Assembly (NCBI RefSeq): GCF_017599325.1
Contig: NZ_JAGFVM010000031.1
Span: 58,454-122,453 of the forward strand
DNA length: 64,000 nt
Source: Marinilactibacillus kalidii
GTDB lineage: Bacteria > Bacillota > Bacilli > Lactobacillales > Carnobacteriaceae_A
Direction: 5' to 3'
The position numbers were made by a program, and so were the translations under genes. Below are positions 53,914-63,560 of this stretch, piece by piece. Under the pieces are notes generated by a model, which made no database searches, was not told the DNA's origin, and worked only from the letters and a program-made list of their open reading frames with translations. Each line of letters begins with the position of its first letter. Within the stretch, counting starts at the first letter, position 1.

Positions 53914-55062
53914 ATGATAGATTATGAGACAAAAGTCACTGAACACCGCAGAGCACTTCATTTGATTCCAGAACTATCTTTCCAAGAATACAAAACGACT
54001 GCTTACATCCGCTCACAACTTGAGGCACTATCGATTGATTACATGACACCTTTAGAGACTGCAACGATTGTTTACTTTGAAGGTCAATCAAATAAAACAG
54101 TTGGATACCGGGCAGATATTGACGCCTTACCCATTGTTGAAGAAACAGGTGTCTCTTTTGAGTCTACCCATCCACTAGCGATGCATGCGTGTGGTCACGA
54201 CGGTCATGCAGCTATTTTGCTCACATTCGCAGAATGGTGTAAGTCCCAGGCAGATCAACAATTACTTCCACATAATGTTTTGTTGATTTTCCAACCTTCT
54301 GAAGAATCGAACGCAGGAGCACATGCACTAATCAAATCTTTTCCTTTTAAGGACTATGCTCTTGAAGGCATATTTGGTGTTCATCTTGGTCCCGATACAG
54401 ATGAAGGTGTCTTGCTGACAAAAGAAGGCCCGCTCACTGCAAGTGCAACGGAATATCGCATTCGCATCAAAGGTCGTTCGGCGCATGTCGCTGAAAAAGA
54501 AACGGGTGCAAATGCGCTGGGTGCCTTATCAAACATGGTCAACCAAATTGCACAAATTCAGCAATATCATCTAACCGGTTTAAATCAGAACGTCATTCAT
54601 ATCGGTAAAATGGATGCTGGTGAAGCTATCAATACTGTAGCGAGCAATGGTTACCTTGAAGGAACGATTCGAACGTATAGTCCAAATGACCTTGAGATCA
54701 TCAAAGCACAACTACAAAAAATCTTGGAAAGTAATGATCAGATTTACGGCACTACTTCTACCCTATCGATTGCAGAGGGATACCCACCCGTTATTAATCC
54801 GGCTTCCCTACTGGAGACAGTAGAAAAAAGTGCGGGCGCTGCAGGGTTAAGACTTAATATTAAAGGGAAACCTTACTTATTTGGAGAAGACTTTTCATTT
54901 TACGCAAACGTTGCGGAAACGAACTTCGCTTTCCTCGGTATTAAAAATGACGGAAAAGGCTTTACTAGCGGACTTCATACGGCTACATTCAATTTTGATG
55001 AATCTGCATTGGTTTACGGTGTTCGTTACTTTCAAGAAATTCTAAATCATATAGGAGCATAA
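53914..55062 (+). CDS. N-acetyldiaminopimelate deacetylase (M20 amidohydrolase)
   Basis: A 382-residue metal-dependent amidohydrolase of the hippuricase/M20D group that removes the acetyl group from N-acetyl-LL-diaminopimelate, as in the Bacillus YkuR enzyme. Metal-binding motifs are YRADIDALPI (near 68), HACGHDGH (near 93-100) and PSEESNAGA (near 129), with the catalytic glutamate pair. The lid domain (KGRSAHVAEKETGANAL) is present. The operon context decides the substrate: the acetylase gene lies directly upstream. AAAGGAG precedes the ATG. Confidence 0.9.
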   Translation: MIDYETKVTEHRRALHLIPELSFQEYKTTAYIRSQLEALSIDYMTPLETATIVYFEGQSNKTVGYRADIDALPIVEETGVSFESTHPLAMHACGHDGHAAILLTFAEWCKSQADQQLLPHNVLLIFQPSEESNAGAHALIKSFPFKDYALEGIFGVHLGPDTDEGVLLTKEGPLTASATEYRIRIKGRSAHVAEKETGANALGALSNMVNQIAQIQQYHLTGLNQNVIHIGKMDAGEAINTVASNGYLEGTIRTYSPNDLEIIKAQLQKILESNDQIYGTTSTLSIAEGYPPVINPASLLETVEKSAGAAGLRLNIKGKPYLFGEDFSFYANVAETNFAFLGIKNDGKGFTSGLHTATFNFDESALVYGVRYFQEILNHIGA

Positions 55063-55064
55063 TG

Positions 55065-56123
55065 ATGGCTGCGACTTTAACATTGAACCAACAAAGATTA
55101 TATGAGCAAGCACGTTCTTTGCAAGATAACCAAAATGTTCTAGTAGTCATGAAAAACAATGCCTATAATTTTGGTATGTCACTCGCCTATGAAGCTTTTT
55201 ACAAAGCGGGTATTAGAAGTTTTGCGACTACAAATCTTGATGAAGCGATCTGGTTAAGAGCGCAACATAGCGAAACAGTCATTGTATTACTCGATCCTTC
55301 AACTGAATTCGACTTACTCAAAAAGCATGACATTACGCTAACGATTCCAAACATGGCCTTTTACAAAATGTATAAAGAGCAATGTGAAACGATTAAAGTC
55401 CATCTTGTGTTCAAAAACCTTTTGAACCGTTTTGGATTTGATACTGCTGAAGAAATGAAAGCCGTCTTAGATGAGGGTGCTTTAACGATAACCGGTATCT
55501 GGACTCATTTTGCATTTGCAGATGAATTAGAAGATGACCGTTATACGATTGAAAAAGAGAATTGGCAGTATGTCCTTTCGGTTTTGTCTCCTTATTTAGA
55601 TGCATTGACGATGATTCATGCACAAAATAGTGCTTCGTTTTTAAGAGATGGACTTTTTGATCAACATACACATATTCGTGTAGGTGTCATTGCATACGGA
55701 ACAAGACCCTATTACGAGCTTCCGGAGAGCCTTGCTCGTCAGACGATTGAAGTGAGTGCAACAGTCAAGGATGTTGTTACAGTTCCAAAAGGTGAATCAG
55801 CTGGCTACTCAGCGGCTTTTGTTGCTGAAGAAGATACACGACTGGCAATTTGTGACATTGGTTATGGTAATGGTATCTTACGTACTCGTTCTAAACATGA
55901 AGTAATGATCAATGATCAGATTTATCCAATCGCAGTACTAATGATGAGTCATATGATGGTTAAAATAGACGAGCAGGTTTCAATTGGAGATCAAGTTTTT
56001 CTTTACAATGATACACTCCGTTTAGATTACTTCACTCAAAAGGGCGTTGGTGCTTTCTCAGAACAGATGGCAGGTTTAAATCAAAATACCTTTGCTGTAA
56101 AGACAATTCGTTTATCGAGTTAA
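55065..56123 (+). CDS. Alanine-racemase-like PLP enzyme ending the lysine operon (Alr2-like)
   Basis: A fold-type III PLP enzyme of 352 residues, related to alanine racemase. The PLP lysine is in VVMKNNAYNFG (residue 30); HFAFADE, HAQNSAS and RVGVIAYG match the barrel motifs; the second catalytic base tyrosine is in AGYSAAF. Differences from housekeeping Alr are clear: the usual CMDQ segment is replaced by LMMSHMMV, so its aspartate is missing. In Staphylococcus aureus the dap operon likewise ends with an alr-like gene before lysA, so a role in racemising a pathway intermediate is plausible; this is inference. Start taken at the second of two ATG codons, seven bases after AGGAG. Confidence 0.8.
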   Translation: MAATLTLNQQRLYEQARSLQDNQNVLVVMKNNAYNFGMSLAYEAFYKAGIRSFATTNLDEAIWLRAQHSETVIVLLDPSTEFDLLKKHDITLTIPNMAFYKMYKEQCETIKVHLVFKNLLNRFGFDTAEEMKAVLDEGALTITGIWTHFAFADELEDDRYTIEKENWQYVLSVLSPYLDALTMIHAQNSASFLRDGLFDQHTHIRVGVIAYGTRPYYELPESLARQTIEVSATVKDVVTVPKGESAGYSAAFVAEEDTRLAICDIGYGNGILRTRSKHEVMINDQIYPIAVLMMSHMMVKIDEQVSIGDQVFLYNDTLRLDYFTQKGVGAFSEQMAGLNQNTFAVKTIRLSS

Positions 56124-56124
56124 T

Positions 56125-56166
56125 GATAAGGAGGCGGTTCAACATTAGCCACCTCCTTTATCGTTT
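56125..56166 (+). terminator. Hairpin/terminator at the end of the lysine operon
   Basis: GATAAGGAGGCGG and CCACCTCCTTTATC pair with one bulge around an 11-base loop, followed by a short T-rich segment. The left arm contains an AAGGAGG sequence, but no gene follows it. Confidence 0.7.
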
Positions 56167-56275
56167 AACCATCACCTATTAAGCACAACATTAAATATGT
56201 GAAAAAACATACTTAAATTATGTTAGTTGTTGAACAATGTTTGTTTTATTCAATATTATTTTTGAGATTTTACAC

Positions 56276-56318
56276 AAAAAGGCTTCTAGCAGAAGTAAAT
56301 CTGCTAGAAGCCTTTTTT
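56276..56318. terminator. Bidirectional terminator between the lysine operon and ppaC
   Basis: An A-run, perfect GGCTTCTAGCAGA/TCTGCTAGAAGCC arms and a T-run. It ends ppaC on the minus strand and backs up the lysine-operon terminator. Confidence 0.93.
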
Positions 56319-56331
56319 ATTCGATAAAATT

Positions 56332-57258
56332 TTAAGAAAATTTAACAGTTAATTGAGGTACAACTTGTTTTTTACGAGAAACGATTCCTTTTAAGAATAA
56401 GACAGAATCTTCTATAGTTGTATCAAGCGCTTCACAAACTTCTTTCTCGTATGGTCCGTATAGAATAGCTGTTGAGTCATTTTCAAGAACATTTGTGACC
56501 AACAGTAAGAATAAATCATAGCCTTCCGCATCACTTTGAATTTTCATTGCTTCAAGAAGCGCTGATTTTCTCTCAAGAATCTCGTCAACATCAACGACGT
56601 TTACCTGACCAACACGAACTTTTTTATCTCCCATAGGAAATGTTTTTGCATCCGCATCTAGTAATTCCTGTTCAGATTTATCAGTGGTCTTTGTACCGGC
56701 TTTCAATAAATCAATGCCGTATGTTCCCATGTTTACTCCAGCGATATCAGCCAAAGCTTCTGCTGCAGCAATATCTTCTTCTGTACAAGTTGGAGATTTC
56801 AATAGTAGCGTATCAGAGATAATAGCTGAAAGCATGATGCCCGCAATATCTTTAGGGATTTCAATAGATTTTTCTTTAAATAGCTTAAAGATAATGGTAT
56901 TTGTGCAACCAACAGGTTCGGCACGGTAATAAAGTGGGTTTGCTGTCTGGAAGTTCGCGATTCTATGATGATCAACTACAGATAAGACTTCTACTTTATC
57001 AATATCATCCGCACTTTGTTGTGCTTCGTTGTGATCCACTAACATCACTTGTTCCACTTGATCCGAAACAGTCGATACTACCTCTGGATGCGCAACATTG
57101 AAATAGTCCAACGCAAAAGCCGTCTCATCAGTAATCGAACCCAACGCTACAGGTTTTGTGTCCAAACCTAGTTTATTTTGCAGATAACTGAAACTTACTG
57201 CTGAAGTTATTGCGTCTGTATCTGGACTTTTATGTCCGAAAACAAATATTTTACTCAT
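56332..57258 (-). CDS. ppaC: Manganese-dependent inorganic pyrophosphatase
   Basis: A 308-residue family II pyrophosphatase (DHH superfamily) that hydrolyses pyrophosphate and pulls biosynthetic reactions forward. Metal ligands are visible: GHKSPDTDAITSA (H9, D13, D15), VDHNEA (about 75), and VVDHHRIANF (about 97). The C-terminal DHHA2 domain ends with the SRKKQVVPQL motif that binds substrate. Length is typical. AAAGGAG precedes the start. Monocistronic. Confidence 0.96.
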   Translation of the reverse strand: MSKIFVFGHKSPDTDAITSAVSFSYLQNKLGLDTKPVALGSITDETAFALDYFNVAHPEVVSTVSDQVEQVMLVDHNEAQQSADDIDKVEVLSVVDHHRIANFQTANPLYYRAEPVGCTNTIIFKLFKEKSIEIPKDIAGIMLSAIISDTLLLKSPTCTEEDIAAAEALADIAGVNMGTYGIDLLKAGTKTTDKSEQELLDADAKTFPMGDKKVRVGQVNVVDVDEILERKSALLEAMKIQSDAEGYDLFLLLVTNVLENDSTAILYGPYEKEVCEALDTTIEDSVLFLKGIVSRKKQVVPQLTVKFS

Positions 57259-57331
57259 AAAAAAACTCCTTTAATATCATTTATACTTTTAAGAATATAG
57301 GATTTTTCTTGAAAATTCAATCCAATACTAT

Positions 57332-57398
57332 AAAAGAAGCAGAACCGTTCGTAACATCCCCAAGGTTTAACTTGGAATCTGTCACTCGGTTCTGCTTA
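57332..57398 (-). terminator. Terminator after pflA
   Basis: AAGCAGAACCG and CGGTTCTGCTT outer arms hold an inner CCAAG/CTTGG stem; the minus strand continues into CTTTTA. It separates pflA from the ppaC promoter region. Confidence 0.75.
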
Positions 57399-57409
57399 AA
57401 TTAACTAGT

Positions 57410-58156
57410 TTAGTGATATTTGTGCGTTTGAAGAATTCGATTGGCATTTGCTACTCTTTCCGCAGTTGGCGGATCGATTTCTTCTAATTTATATGGAATA
57501 CCCAACTCTTTATATTTATAAACACCTAGTCGGTGATAAGGAAGGACTTCAACCCTTTCTACACTCTCAAGTTGTTCAATGAACTGATTAAGTTGCTCCA
57601 AGTATTCATCGTAATCAGAACGTTCCGGTACAAGGACATGTCTTAACCACATCGGTATTCCCCTGTCGGACAAATATCTTGCCATATTTAGAATACTTTC
57701 GTTTGAATGCATCGTATATTTCTTATGGATATCATTATTAATATGCTTAACATCCATTAGTACGAGATCTGTATAATCCATTAACTCTTCAAAGCGGCTA
57801 AAAAATGGTTCGTCATAAGTGAAGGGTTGACCACAAGTATCTAAGGAAACATGGACACCTTCTGCTTTAGCCAATTTGAAAAACTCAATCAAAAAGTCAA
57901 TGTGCAACAACGGTTCACCGCCACTAACGGTTATCCCACCTTCTTCTCCCCAGTACTCTTTGTAGTCTATTGCTTTTTCCATCATTTCTTTAGCGGTATA
58001 AGGTGTACCACCGCCCATATTCCAAGTATCAGGGTTATGACAGAATTCACACCGCATACGACAACCCTGCATAAAAATAATGAAACGAATGCCTGGCCCA
58101 TCAACTGATCCAAAGCTTTCTGTTGAATGTACGTAGCCTATTGCTGGTTCTGTCAT
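57410..58156 (-). CDS. pflA: Pyruvate formate-lyase activating enzyme
   Basis: A 248-residue radical-SAM enzyme that installs the glycyl radical on PflB under anaerobic conditions. The 4Fe-4S cysteines are in GCRMRCEFCHNPDTW (C32, C36, C39), and GGITVSGGEPLL (near 73-84) is the SAM-binding GGE motif. The distal part contains the usual LLMDVKH-like segment (LVLMDVKHINNDIHKKYT). It lies 32 bases downstream of pflB on the same strand and is cotranscribed with it. AATGGAGGAA precedes the ATG. Confidence 0.96.
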   Translation of the reverse strand: MTEPAIGYVHSTESFGSVDGPGIRFIIFMQGCRMRCEFCHNPDTWNMGGGTPYTAKEMMEKAIDYKEYWGEEGGITVSGGEPLLHIDFLIEFFKLAKAEGVHVSLDTCGQPFTYDEPFFSRFEELMDYTDLVLMDVKHINNDIHKKYTMHSNESILNMARYLSDRGIPMWLRHVLVPERSDYDEYLEQLNQFIEQLESVERVEVLPYHRLGVYKYKELGIPYKLEEIDPPTAERVANANRILQTHKYH

Positions 58157-58188
58157 AACGATTCCTCCATTAAATTCCTTGAATTAGG

Positions 58189-60450
58189 TTACATTGTTTC
58201 GTGGAAAGTTCTACTTAGAACATCCAATTGTTGTTCTCTAGTCAATTTCACGAAGTTAACAGCATAACCTGAAACTCTGATGGTCAATTGCGGATATTCT
58301 TCAGGATGTTCCATAGCATTTTCCAATGTTTCTCGGTTCAATGCATTAACGTTCAAGTGATGCCCACCTTTCTTAACGTAGCCATCTAACATCATAGCAA
58401 GATTTTTTCTTTGTGTGAGGTCATCTTTGCCTAGTGCTTTTGGTACGATTGAGAAGGTATTAGAAATACCATCAAGAGATTCAGAGTACGGAAGTTTGGC
58501 AACTGAATTCAAACTAGCTAGCGCTCCATTCATATCTCTTCCGTGTAATGGATTCGCACCTGGTGCAAATGGTACACCCGCTCTTCTACCATCTGGTGTA
58601 TTACCTGTTTTCTTACCATAAACGACATTAGAAGTAATCGTCAAAATGGATGTTGTATGTTTCGCATCACGATAAGTCGGATGTTTTTTAACCTTACTCA
58701 TGAATGTTTTCAACAACTCGATCGCTATTTGATCTACTCGGTCATCATTGTTTCCATATTTTGGATAATCCCCATCGATTTCATAGTCAACGACTAGCCC
58801 ATTTTCATCTCTGATCGTTTTCACTTTAGCGTACTTGATTGCAGATAGTGAGTCTACTGCAACAGAGAATCCAGCGATACCAGTAGCCATCGTTCTCGCA
58901 ACATCTGTATCATGCAAAGCCATTTCGATTCTCTCATAGCTATATTTATCATGCATGTAATGAATGATATTCAATGTATTGATATACATACCGGATAACC
59001 ACTCAAGCATATCGTCATATTTTTCGAGAACTGTTTCGTAATCCAAAAATTCACTTGTAATCGGCTGATATTTAGGGCCAACTTGTGTTTTTGTTTTTTC
59101 ATCTACCCCACCATTGATAGCATAAAGTAAAGCTTTTGCTAAATTGGCTCTAGCGCCAAAGAACTGCATTTGTTTACCGATAGGCATAGCAGAGACACAG
59201 CAAGCAATACCATAATCATCGCCCCACTCTTGACGCATGATGTCATCGTTCTCGTATTGAACAGCACTGCTCTCGATTGAAACTTTTGCACAATACTCTT
59301 TAAATGAAGCAGGTAATTTAGTAGACCATAAAACTGTTAAGTTTGGTTCTGGTGCAGGTCCTAAGTTTGTCAGTGTATGCAAGAAACGGTAACTGTTTTT
59401 TGTTACCATATGACGACCATCAATGCCTACGCCACCAATAGACTCTGTAACCCATGTTGGGTCTCCGGAAAATAGCTCATTGTATTCAGGTGTTCGAGCA
59501 AATTTGACCAGTCTCAATTTCATAACAAAATGGTCAACCAGTTCTTGCACTTCTTTTTCTGTTAACACGCCTGCTTTCAAATCTCTTTCAATATAAATAT
59601 CTAAGAATGTAGATGTTCTTCCTAAAGACATCGCTGCACCATTTTGTTCTTTAATCGCAGCAAGATAGCCCAAGTATAACCATTGGAAAGCTTCACGGGC
59701 ATCTTTCGCAGGTTTAGATATATCAAATCCATAGATATTACCTAATTCTTTTAATTCATTCAACGCTCTAATTTGATCGCTTAATTCTTCACGTTGGCGA
59801 ATAACTTTCTCGCTCATCATGCCATTACCGCAATTTAATAGATCTTTTTGCTTTTCTTTAATCAAACGATCTACACCATATAAAGATACACGTCTATAAT
59901 CACCAATAATACGTCCTCTTCCGTAAGCATCCGGAAGCCCAGTGATTACACCAGTTCTTCTCGCATTTCTGATTTCAGGCGTATAAGCATCAAATACGCC
60001 TTGGTTATGCGTTTTTGTCCAATCTCTAAATACGTGAGAAAGCATCGGATCTACTTCGAATCCGTAAGATTCTGCTGCTTGCTCCATCATTCGAATACCA
60101 CCAAAAGGCTGCAAAGAACGTTTGAAAGGCTTTTCAGTTTGGAAGCCAACAATTTGCTCCTTTTCCTTTTCAAGATATCCAGGACCATGAGAAGTAATAG
60201 TAGATACTACGGAAGTATCCATATCTAACATACCACCTGCTTCTCGCTCTTGTTTGTTGAGATCCATCACTTGATCCCACAACTCCAATGTTCGATCTGT
60301 AGGATCTTCTAAAAACTCTTCGTTCCCATCATAAGGAAGATAATTTGCTTGAATAAAAGATCGTACATCAATTTTGTCCTTCCAATCTGCTCCTTTAAAG
60401 CCTTCCCATAACGCTCCTGAATTTTCTAGACTTGCTTGTTGTTTTTCCAT
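58189..60450 (-). CDS. pflB: Formate C-acetyltransferase (pyruvate formate-lyase)
   Basis: A 753-residue glycyl-radical enzyme that converts pyruvate and CoA to acetyl-CoA and formate in anaerobic fermentation. The active-site cysteine pair is in [12 protein letters not shown] (about 419-420), and the radical glycine is G728 in RVSGYAVNF near the C-terminus. The start at 60450 has AAAGGAGAG eight bases upstream; the open frame runs 25 codons further back through promoter DNA and is not coding. It is divergent from adhE, with a shared regulatory region containing a Rex-like site. Confidence 0.97.
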   Translation of the reverse strand: MEKQQASLENSGALWEGFKGADWKDKIDVRSFIQANYLPYDGNEEFLEDPTDRTLELWDQVMDLNKQEREAGGMLDMDTSVVSTITSHGPGYLEKEKEQIVGFQTEKPFKRSLQPFGGIRMMEQAAESYGFEVDPMLSHVFRDWTKTHNQGVFDAYTPEIRNARRTGVITGLPDAYGRGRIIGDYRRVSLYGVDRLIKEKQKDLLNCGNGMMSEKVIRQREELSDQIRALNELKELGNIYGFDISKPAKDAREAFQWLYLGYLAAIKEQNGAAMSLGRTSTFLDIYIERDLKAGVLTEKEVQELVDHFVMKLRLVKFARTPEYNELFSGDPTWVTESIGGVGIDGRHMVTKNSYRFLHTLTNLGPAPEPNLTVLWSTKLPASFKEYCAKVSIESSAVQYENDDIMRQEWGDDYGIACCVSAMPIGKQMQFFGARANLAKALLYAINGGVDEKTKTQVGPKYQPITSEFLDYETVLEKYDDMLEWLSGMYINTLNIIHYMHDKYSYERIEMALHDTDVARTMATGIAGFSVAVDSLSAIKYAKVKTIRDENGLVVDYEIDGDYPKYGNNDDRVDQIAIELLKTFMSKVKKHPTYRDAKHTTSILTITSNVVYGKKTGNTPDGRRAGVPFAPGANPLHGRDMNGALASLNSVAKLPYSESLDGISNTFSIVPKALGKDDLTQRKNLAMMLDGYVKKGGHHLNVNALNRETLENAMEHPEEYPQLTIRVSGYAVNFVKLTREQQLDVLSRTFHETM

Positions 60451-60765
60451 TATATTCTCTCCTTTGTATTCTATTCTTTTCAAGTTCAATATATCACATA
60501 TACACAAGCTCTTCAAGTGAATCATTGAGCTTAAACAGTATTATAGTAAAAATGAGAGCGTTTCATAAAATGCAATAGTGAATAATTTCACAAAAATGAC
60601 ACAATTTAACTATACTTTTCTATTCTCAATATGCTATAGTCATCTTGTAATCAAAAAACGTTGTATATGCTTACGAAAAAGACCATTTTTTTAAAAGTGA
60701 TATATAGCGATTATTTTTAGAATAACTTGCTCAGTTATTCACATATATTGATGGAGGGATTATTT
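60451..60765. promoter_or_regulatory. Divergent pflB/adhE control region
   Basis: About 315 bases between two fermentation genes. On the minus strand a consensus TATAAT (60540-60545) would serve pflB; on the plus strand TGCTATAGT (60632-60640), an extended -10 element, would serve adhE, leaving a leader of roughly 120 bases. That leader holds a perfect GAATAACT/AGTTATTC hairpin (60719-60739) just before the adhE ribosome-binding site. A Rex-like operator lies between the two promoters. Confidence 0.6.
60576..60593. promoter_or_regulatory. Candidate Rex (NADH/NAD+-sensing) operator
   Basis: Read on the minus strand the site is TTGTGA, six bases, TCACTA, one mismatch from the Rex consensus TTGTGA-N6-TCACAA. 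adhE and pfl are classical Rex targets in Gram-positive bacteria, and the site lies between their promoters. Confidence 0.65.
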
Positions 60766-63375
60766 ATGGCACAATCAGCAACTGTCAAACGTACAGAAAA
60801 AGAAACACAAACAGTCGAAAATACAATCGATACATTAGTAGAAAACGGAAAAAAAGCACTTCAGTCTTTGTCTTTACTAAACCAAGATCAAATTAATGAG
60901 ATAGTTAAACAAATGGCCCTTGCAGGTCTTGATAATCATATGTTACTTGCTAAATTAGCTGTTGAAGAAACACAACGTGGTGTTTATGAAGATAAAATTA
61001 TAAAAAATCTTTTTGCAACTGAATATGTTTACCATAGTATTAAAAACAATCGTACAGTCGGTGTTATTGAGGAGAATAAACACGAAGGAACTGTATCAAC
61101 CGCTGAACCGATTGGTGTTATCGCAGGTGTAACTCCCGTCACGAATCCGACTTCTACTACAATGTTTAAGTCATTGATTTCGATCAAAACAGGGAATCCG
61201 ATCATCTTCGCTTTCCATCCTTCAGCGCAAAGATCTAGTGTAGCTGCGGCTAAAACAGTTTATGATGCAGCTGTTAAAGCAGGCGCACCTGAACATTGTA
61301 TTCAATGGATTTCTACACCTTCTGTTGAAGCAACTCAGACTTTGATGAATCACCCTGGCGTTGCAACTATTCTCGCTACTGGAGGACCTGGTATGGTTAA
61401 ATCTGCTTACAGTTCTGGAAAACCTGCACTAGGTGTTGGCGCTGGTAATGTTCCTTGTTATATTGAAAAATCAGCAAATATCAAACGTTCAGTAAATGAC
61501 CTTATTATGTCTAAGACTTTCGATAACGGTATGATCTGTGCTTCAGAACAAGCAGTCATCATTGATAAAGAAATTTATAACCAAGTTAAAACATTAATGA
61601 CTGAACACAGCTGTTACTTCCTATCTGAAGATGAGAGAAAGAAACTAGAATCATATATGATTACTGAAAATGGTGGATTAAACGCAGCAGTCGTAGGTAA
61701 ACCAGCTTACGAAATTGCAAAATCAGCAGGTATAACAGTTCCTGAACAAACGAAAATACTGATTGCAGAACTCAAAGGTGTCGGCGTTGACTACCCACTT
61801 TCTAGAGAAAAACTAAGTCCTGTACTTGCTGGTTATAAGGTAAACAGTACAGAAGAAGGTTTAACTAGAGCAGAAGAAATGTTAGCTTACGGTGGGCTTG
61901 GCCATTCAGCTGTTTTACACTCACTAGATGAATCTGTTATGCAACAATTTGAAAAACGCATGAAAGCTGGTCGTATCATTGTTAATGCACCCTCTTCTCA
62001 AGGTGCGATTGGAGATATTTACAATGCTTACCTACCCTCACTAACACTCGGTTGTGGTTCTTACGGTGGGAACTCGGTCTCTACTAATGTTGGAACGATG
62101 CATTTGATCAATGTCAAAAAACGTGCAACTAGAAATAATAATATGCAATGGTTCAAACTACCACCAAAAATTTATTTCGAAAAAAATTCTGTTCAATATC
62201 TTGCAAAAATGCCAGATATTAAAAGAGCCTTTATCGTAACAGATCCAATGATGGTCAAATTAGGTTACGTGGATAAAGTATTATATCACTTGAGAAATCG
62301 TACAGATTACGTTCATTGTGAAATTTTCTCAGATGTTGAACCGGATCCTTCTAAAGAAACAGTTCTTCGTGGCGCACAAGCAATGAGAGAATTCCAACCA
62401 GATGTTGTCATCTCTTTAGGTGGTGGTTCTCCAATGGATGCAGCTAAAGGCATGTGGCTATTCTATGAGCATCCAGATACAGATTTCCATGGACTGAAAC
62501 AAAAATTCTTGGATATCAGAAAACGTGTTTATAAATATCCAAAACTTGGCGAAAAAGCAAAATTCGTAGCGATCCCTACTACTTCGGGTACTGGATCTGA
62601 GGTAACTTCATTTGCTGTTATCACTGACAATGAAAATAACATCAAATATCCATTGGCTGATTATGAATTAACGCCAGATGTTGCGATTATTGATCCTCAG
62701 TTCGTTATGAGTGTACCAAAAGTAGTCACTGCAGATACGGGTATGGATGTATTGACACACGCTATCGAAGCGTATGTTTCTAACATGGCCAACGATTATA
62801 CTGATGGGCTTGCCATTAAAGCGATCCAACTTGTTTTTGAATACCTACCAAAAGCTTATGAGAATGGTGACGATGAATTAGCGAGAGAAAAAATGCATAA
62901 TGCTTCTACAATTGCGGGAATGGCTTTTGCGAATGCTTTCTTAGGAATCAATCATAGTTTAGCACACAAATTAGGTGCCAAATTCCATATCGCACACGGT
63001 AGAGCGAATGCTATCTTGATGCCACATGTGATTCGCTACAATGCTAAGAAACCAACTAAGTTTGTTTCTTTCCCTAAATATGAAAACTTTATTGCGGATG
63101 TTCGTTATGCTGAAATTGCTAAAGCACTTGGATTACCGGCTTCTACTACTGAAGAAGGTGTTGCAAGTTTAGTTAATGCCATCTACGAATTAGCTAAAAA
63201 GCTTAATATACCAATGAGTATCAAAGAAAACGGTGTTGATAAAAAAGAATTCGAAGCACAAGTAGATGAATTAGCTGATCGTGCTTTTGAAGATCAATGT
63301 ACAACAGCTAATCCAAAACTACCATTAGTAAAAGAACTTGCTGAAGTTTATAGACAAGCTTTCATTGGTAAGTAA
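60766..63375 (+). CDS. adhE: Bifunctional acetaldehyde-CoA/alcohol dehydrogenase
   Basis: An 869-residue fusion enzyme that reduces acetyl-CoA to acetaldehyde and then ethanol, reoxidising two NADH. The N-terminal aldehyde dehydrogenase domain (about 1-440) has its catalytic cysteine at residue 258 (NGMICASEQAV). The C-terminal iron-dependent alcohol dehydrogenase domain (about 455-869) shows SLGGGSPMDAAKGMW, IPTTSGTGSEVT, DVLTHAIEAYVSN and INHSLAHKLG with HIAHGRANA, which supply the metal-ligand histidines. The start at 60766 follows ATGGAGGG; an ATG 13 codons earlier is disfavoured. AdhE forms filaments known as spirosomes. It works with PflB to use acetyl-CoA anaerobically. Confidence 0.97.
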   Translation: MAQSATVKRTEKETQTVENTIDTLVENGKKALQSLSLLNQDQINEIVKQMALAGLDNHMLLAKLAVEETQRGVYEDKIIKNLFATEYVYHSIKNNRTVGVIEENKHEGTVSTAEPIGVIAGVTPVTNPTSTTMFKSLISIKTGNPIIFAFHPSAQRSSVAAAKTVYDAAVKAGAPEHCIQWISTPSVEATQTLMNHPGVATILATGGPGMVKSAYSSGKPALGVGAGNVPCYIEKSANIKRSVNDLIMSKTFDNGMICASEQAVIIDKEIYNQVKTLMTEHSCYFLSEDERKKLESYMITENGGLNAAVVGKPAYEIAKSAGITVPEQTKILIAELKGVGVDYPLSREKLSPVLAGYKVNSTEEGLTRAEEMLAYGGLGHSAVLHSLDESVMQQFEKRMKAGRIIVNAPSSQGAIGDIYNAYLPSLTLGCGSYGGNSVSTNVGTMHLINVKKRATRNNNMQWFKLPPKIYFEKNSVQYLAKMPDIKRAFIVTDPMMVKLGYVDKVLYHLRNRTDYVHCEIFSDVEPDPSKETVLRGAQAMREFQPDVVISLGGGSPMDAAKGMWLFYEHPDTDFHGLKQKFLDIRKRVYKYPKLGEKAKFVAIPTTSGTGSEVTSFAVITDNENNIKYPLADYELTPDVAIIDPQFVMSVPKVVTADTGMDVLTHAIEAYVSNMANDYTDGLAIKAIQLVFEYLPKAYENGDDELAREKMHNASTIAGMAFANAFLGINHSLAHKLGAKFHIAHGRANAILMPHVIRYNAKKPTKFVSFPKYENFIADVRYAEIAKALGLPASTTEEGVASLVNAIYELAKKLNIPMSIKENGVDKKEFEAQVDELADRAFEDQCTTANPKLPLVKELAEVYRQAFIGK

Positions 63376-63388
63376 ATAAAACGAACAT

Positions 63389-63426
63389 AAAAAGGACATG
63401 CCCTCATAGACGGGCATGTCCTTTTT
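63389..63426 (+). terminator. Terminator after adhE
   Basis: AAAAAGGACATGCCC and GGGCATGTCCTTTTT arms pair perfectly around an eight-base loop. Confidence 0.93.
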
Positions 63427-63443
63427 CATCGGTTCTATAATAT

Positions 63444-63477
63444 ATGACGTTGGTGAGAAATCACTAGCGTCTTTTTT
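63444..63477 (+). terminator. Terminator-like hairpin near the left end of the insertion sequence
   Basis: GACG and TGGTGA fold onto TCACTA and CGTC around a GAAA loop, with one mismatch, followed by six T. Such structures at insertion-sequence ends insulate the transposase from outside transcription. Confidence 0.6.
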
Positions 63478-63495
63478 CTATCTTAAATTAGAAAA

Positions 63496-63560
63496 CAAGT
63501 GAGTTCTCCTGTAGAATGATAGTCTCCTAAAACCAAACATCCATAGGGGGAACTCACTTG
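63496..63560 (+). repeat. Inverted repeat spanning the transposase start
   Basis: CAAGTGAGTTC (63496-63506) and GAACTCACTTG (63550-63560) are perfect complements; the right copy contains the TTG start codon and abuts the GGGGG ribosome-binding site. Paired in mRNA it would hide the start. Confidence 0.7.

Noticed and set aside
60554..60566. cre-like sequence TGAGAGCGTTTCA near the pflB promoter
   Set aside because: It is nearly palindromic but one base too short for the 14-base cre consensus and has a mismatch in the left half, so I did not list it as a feature.
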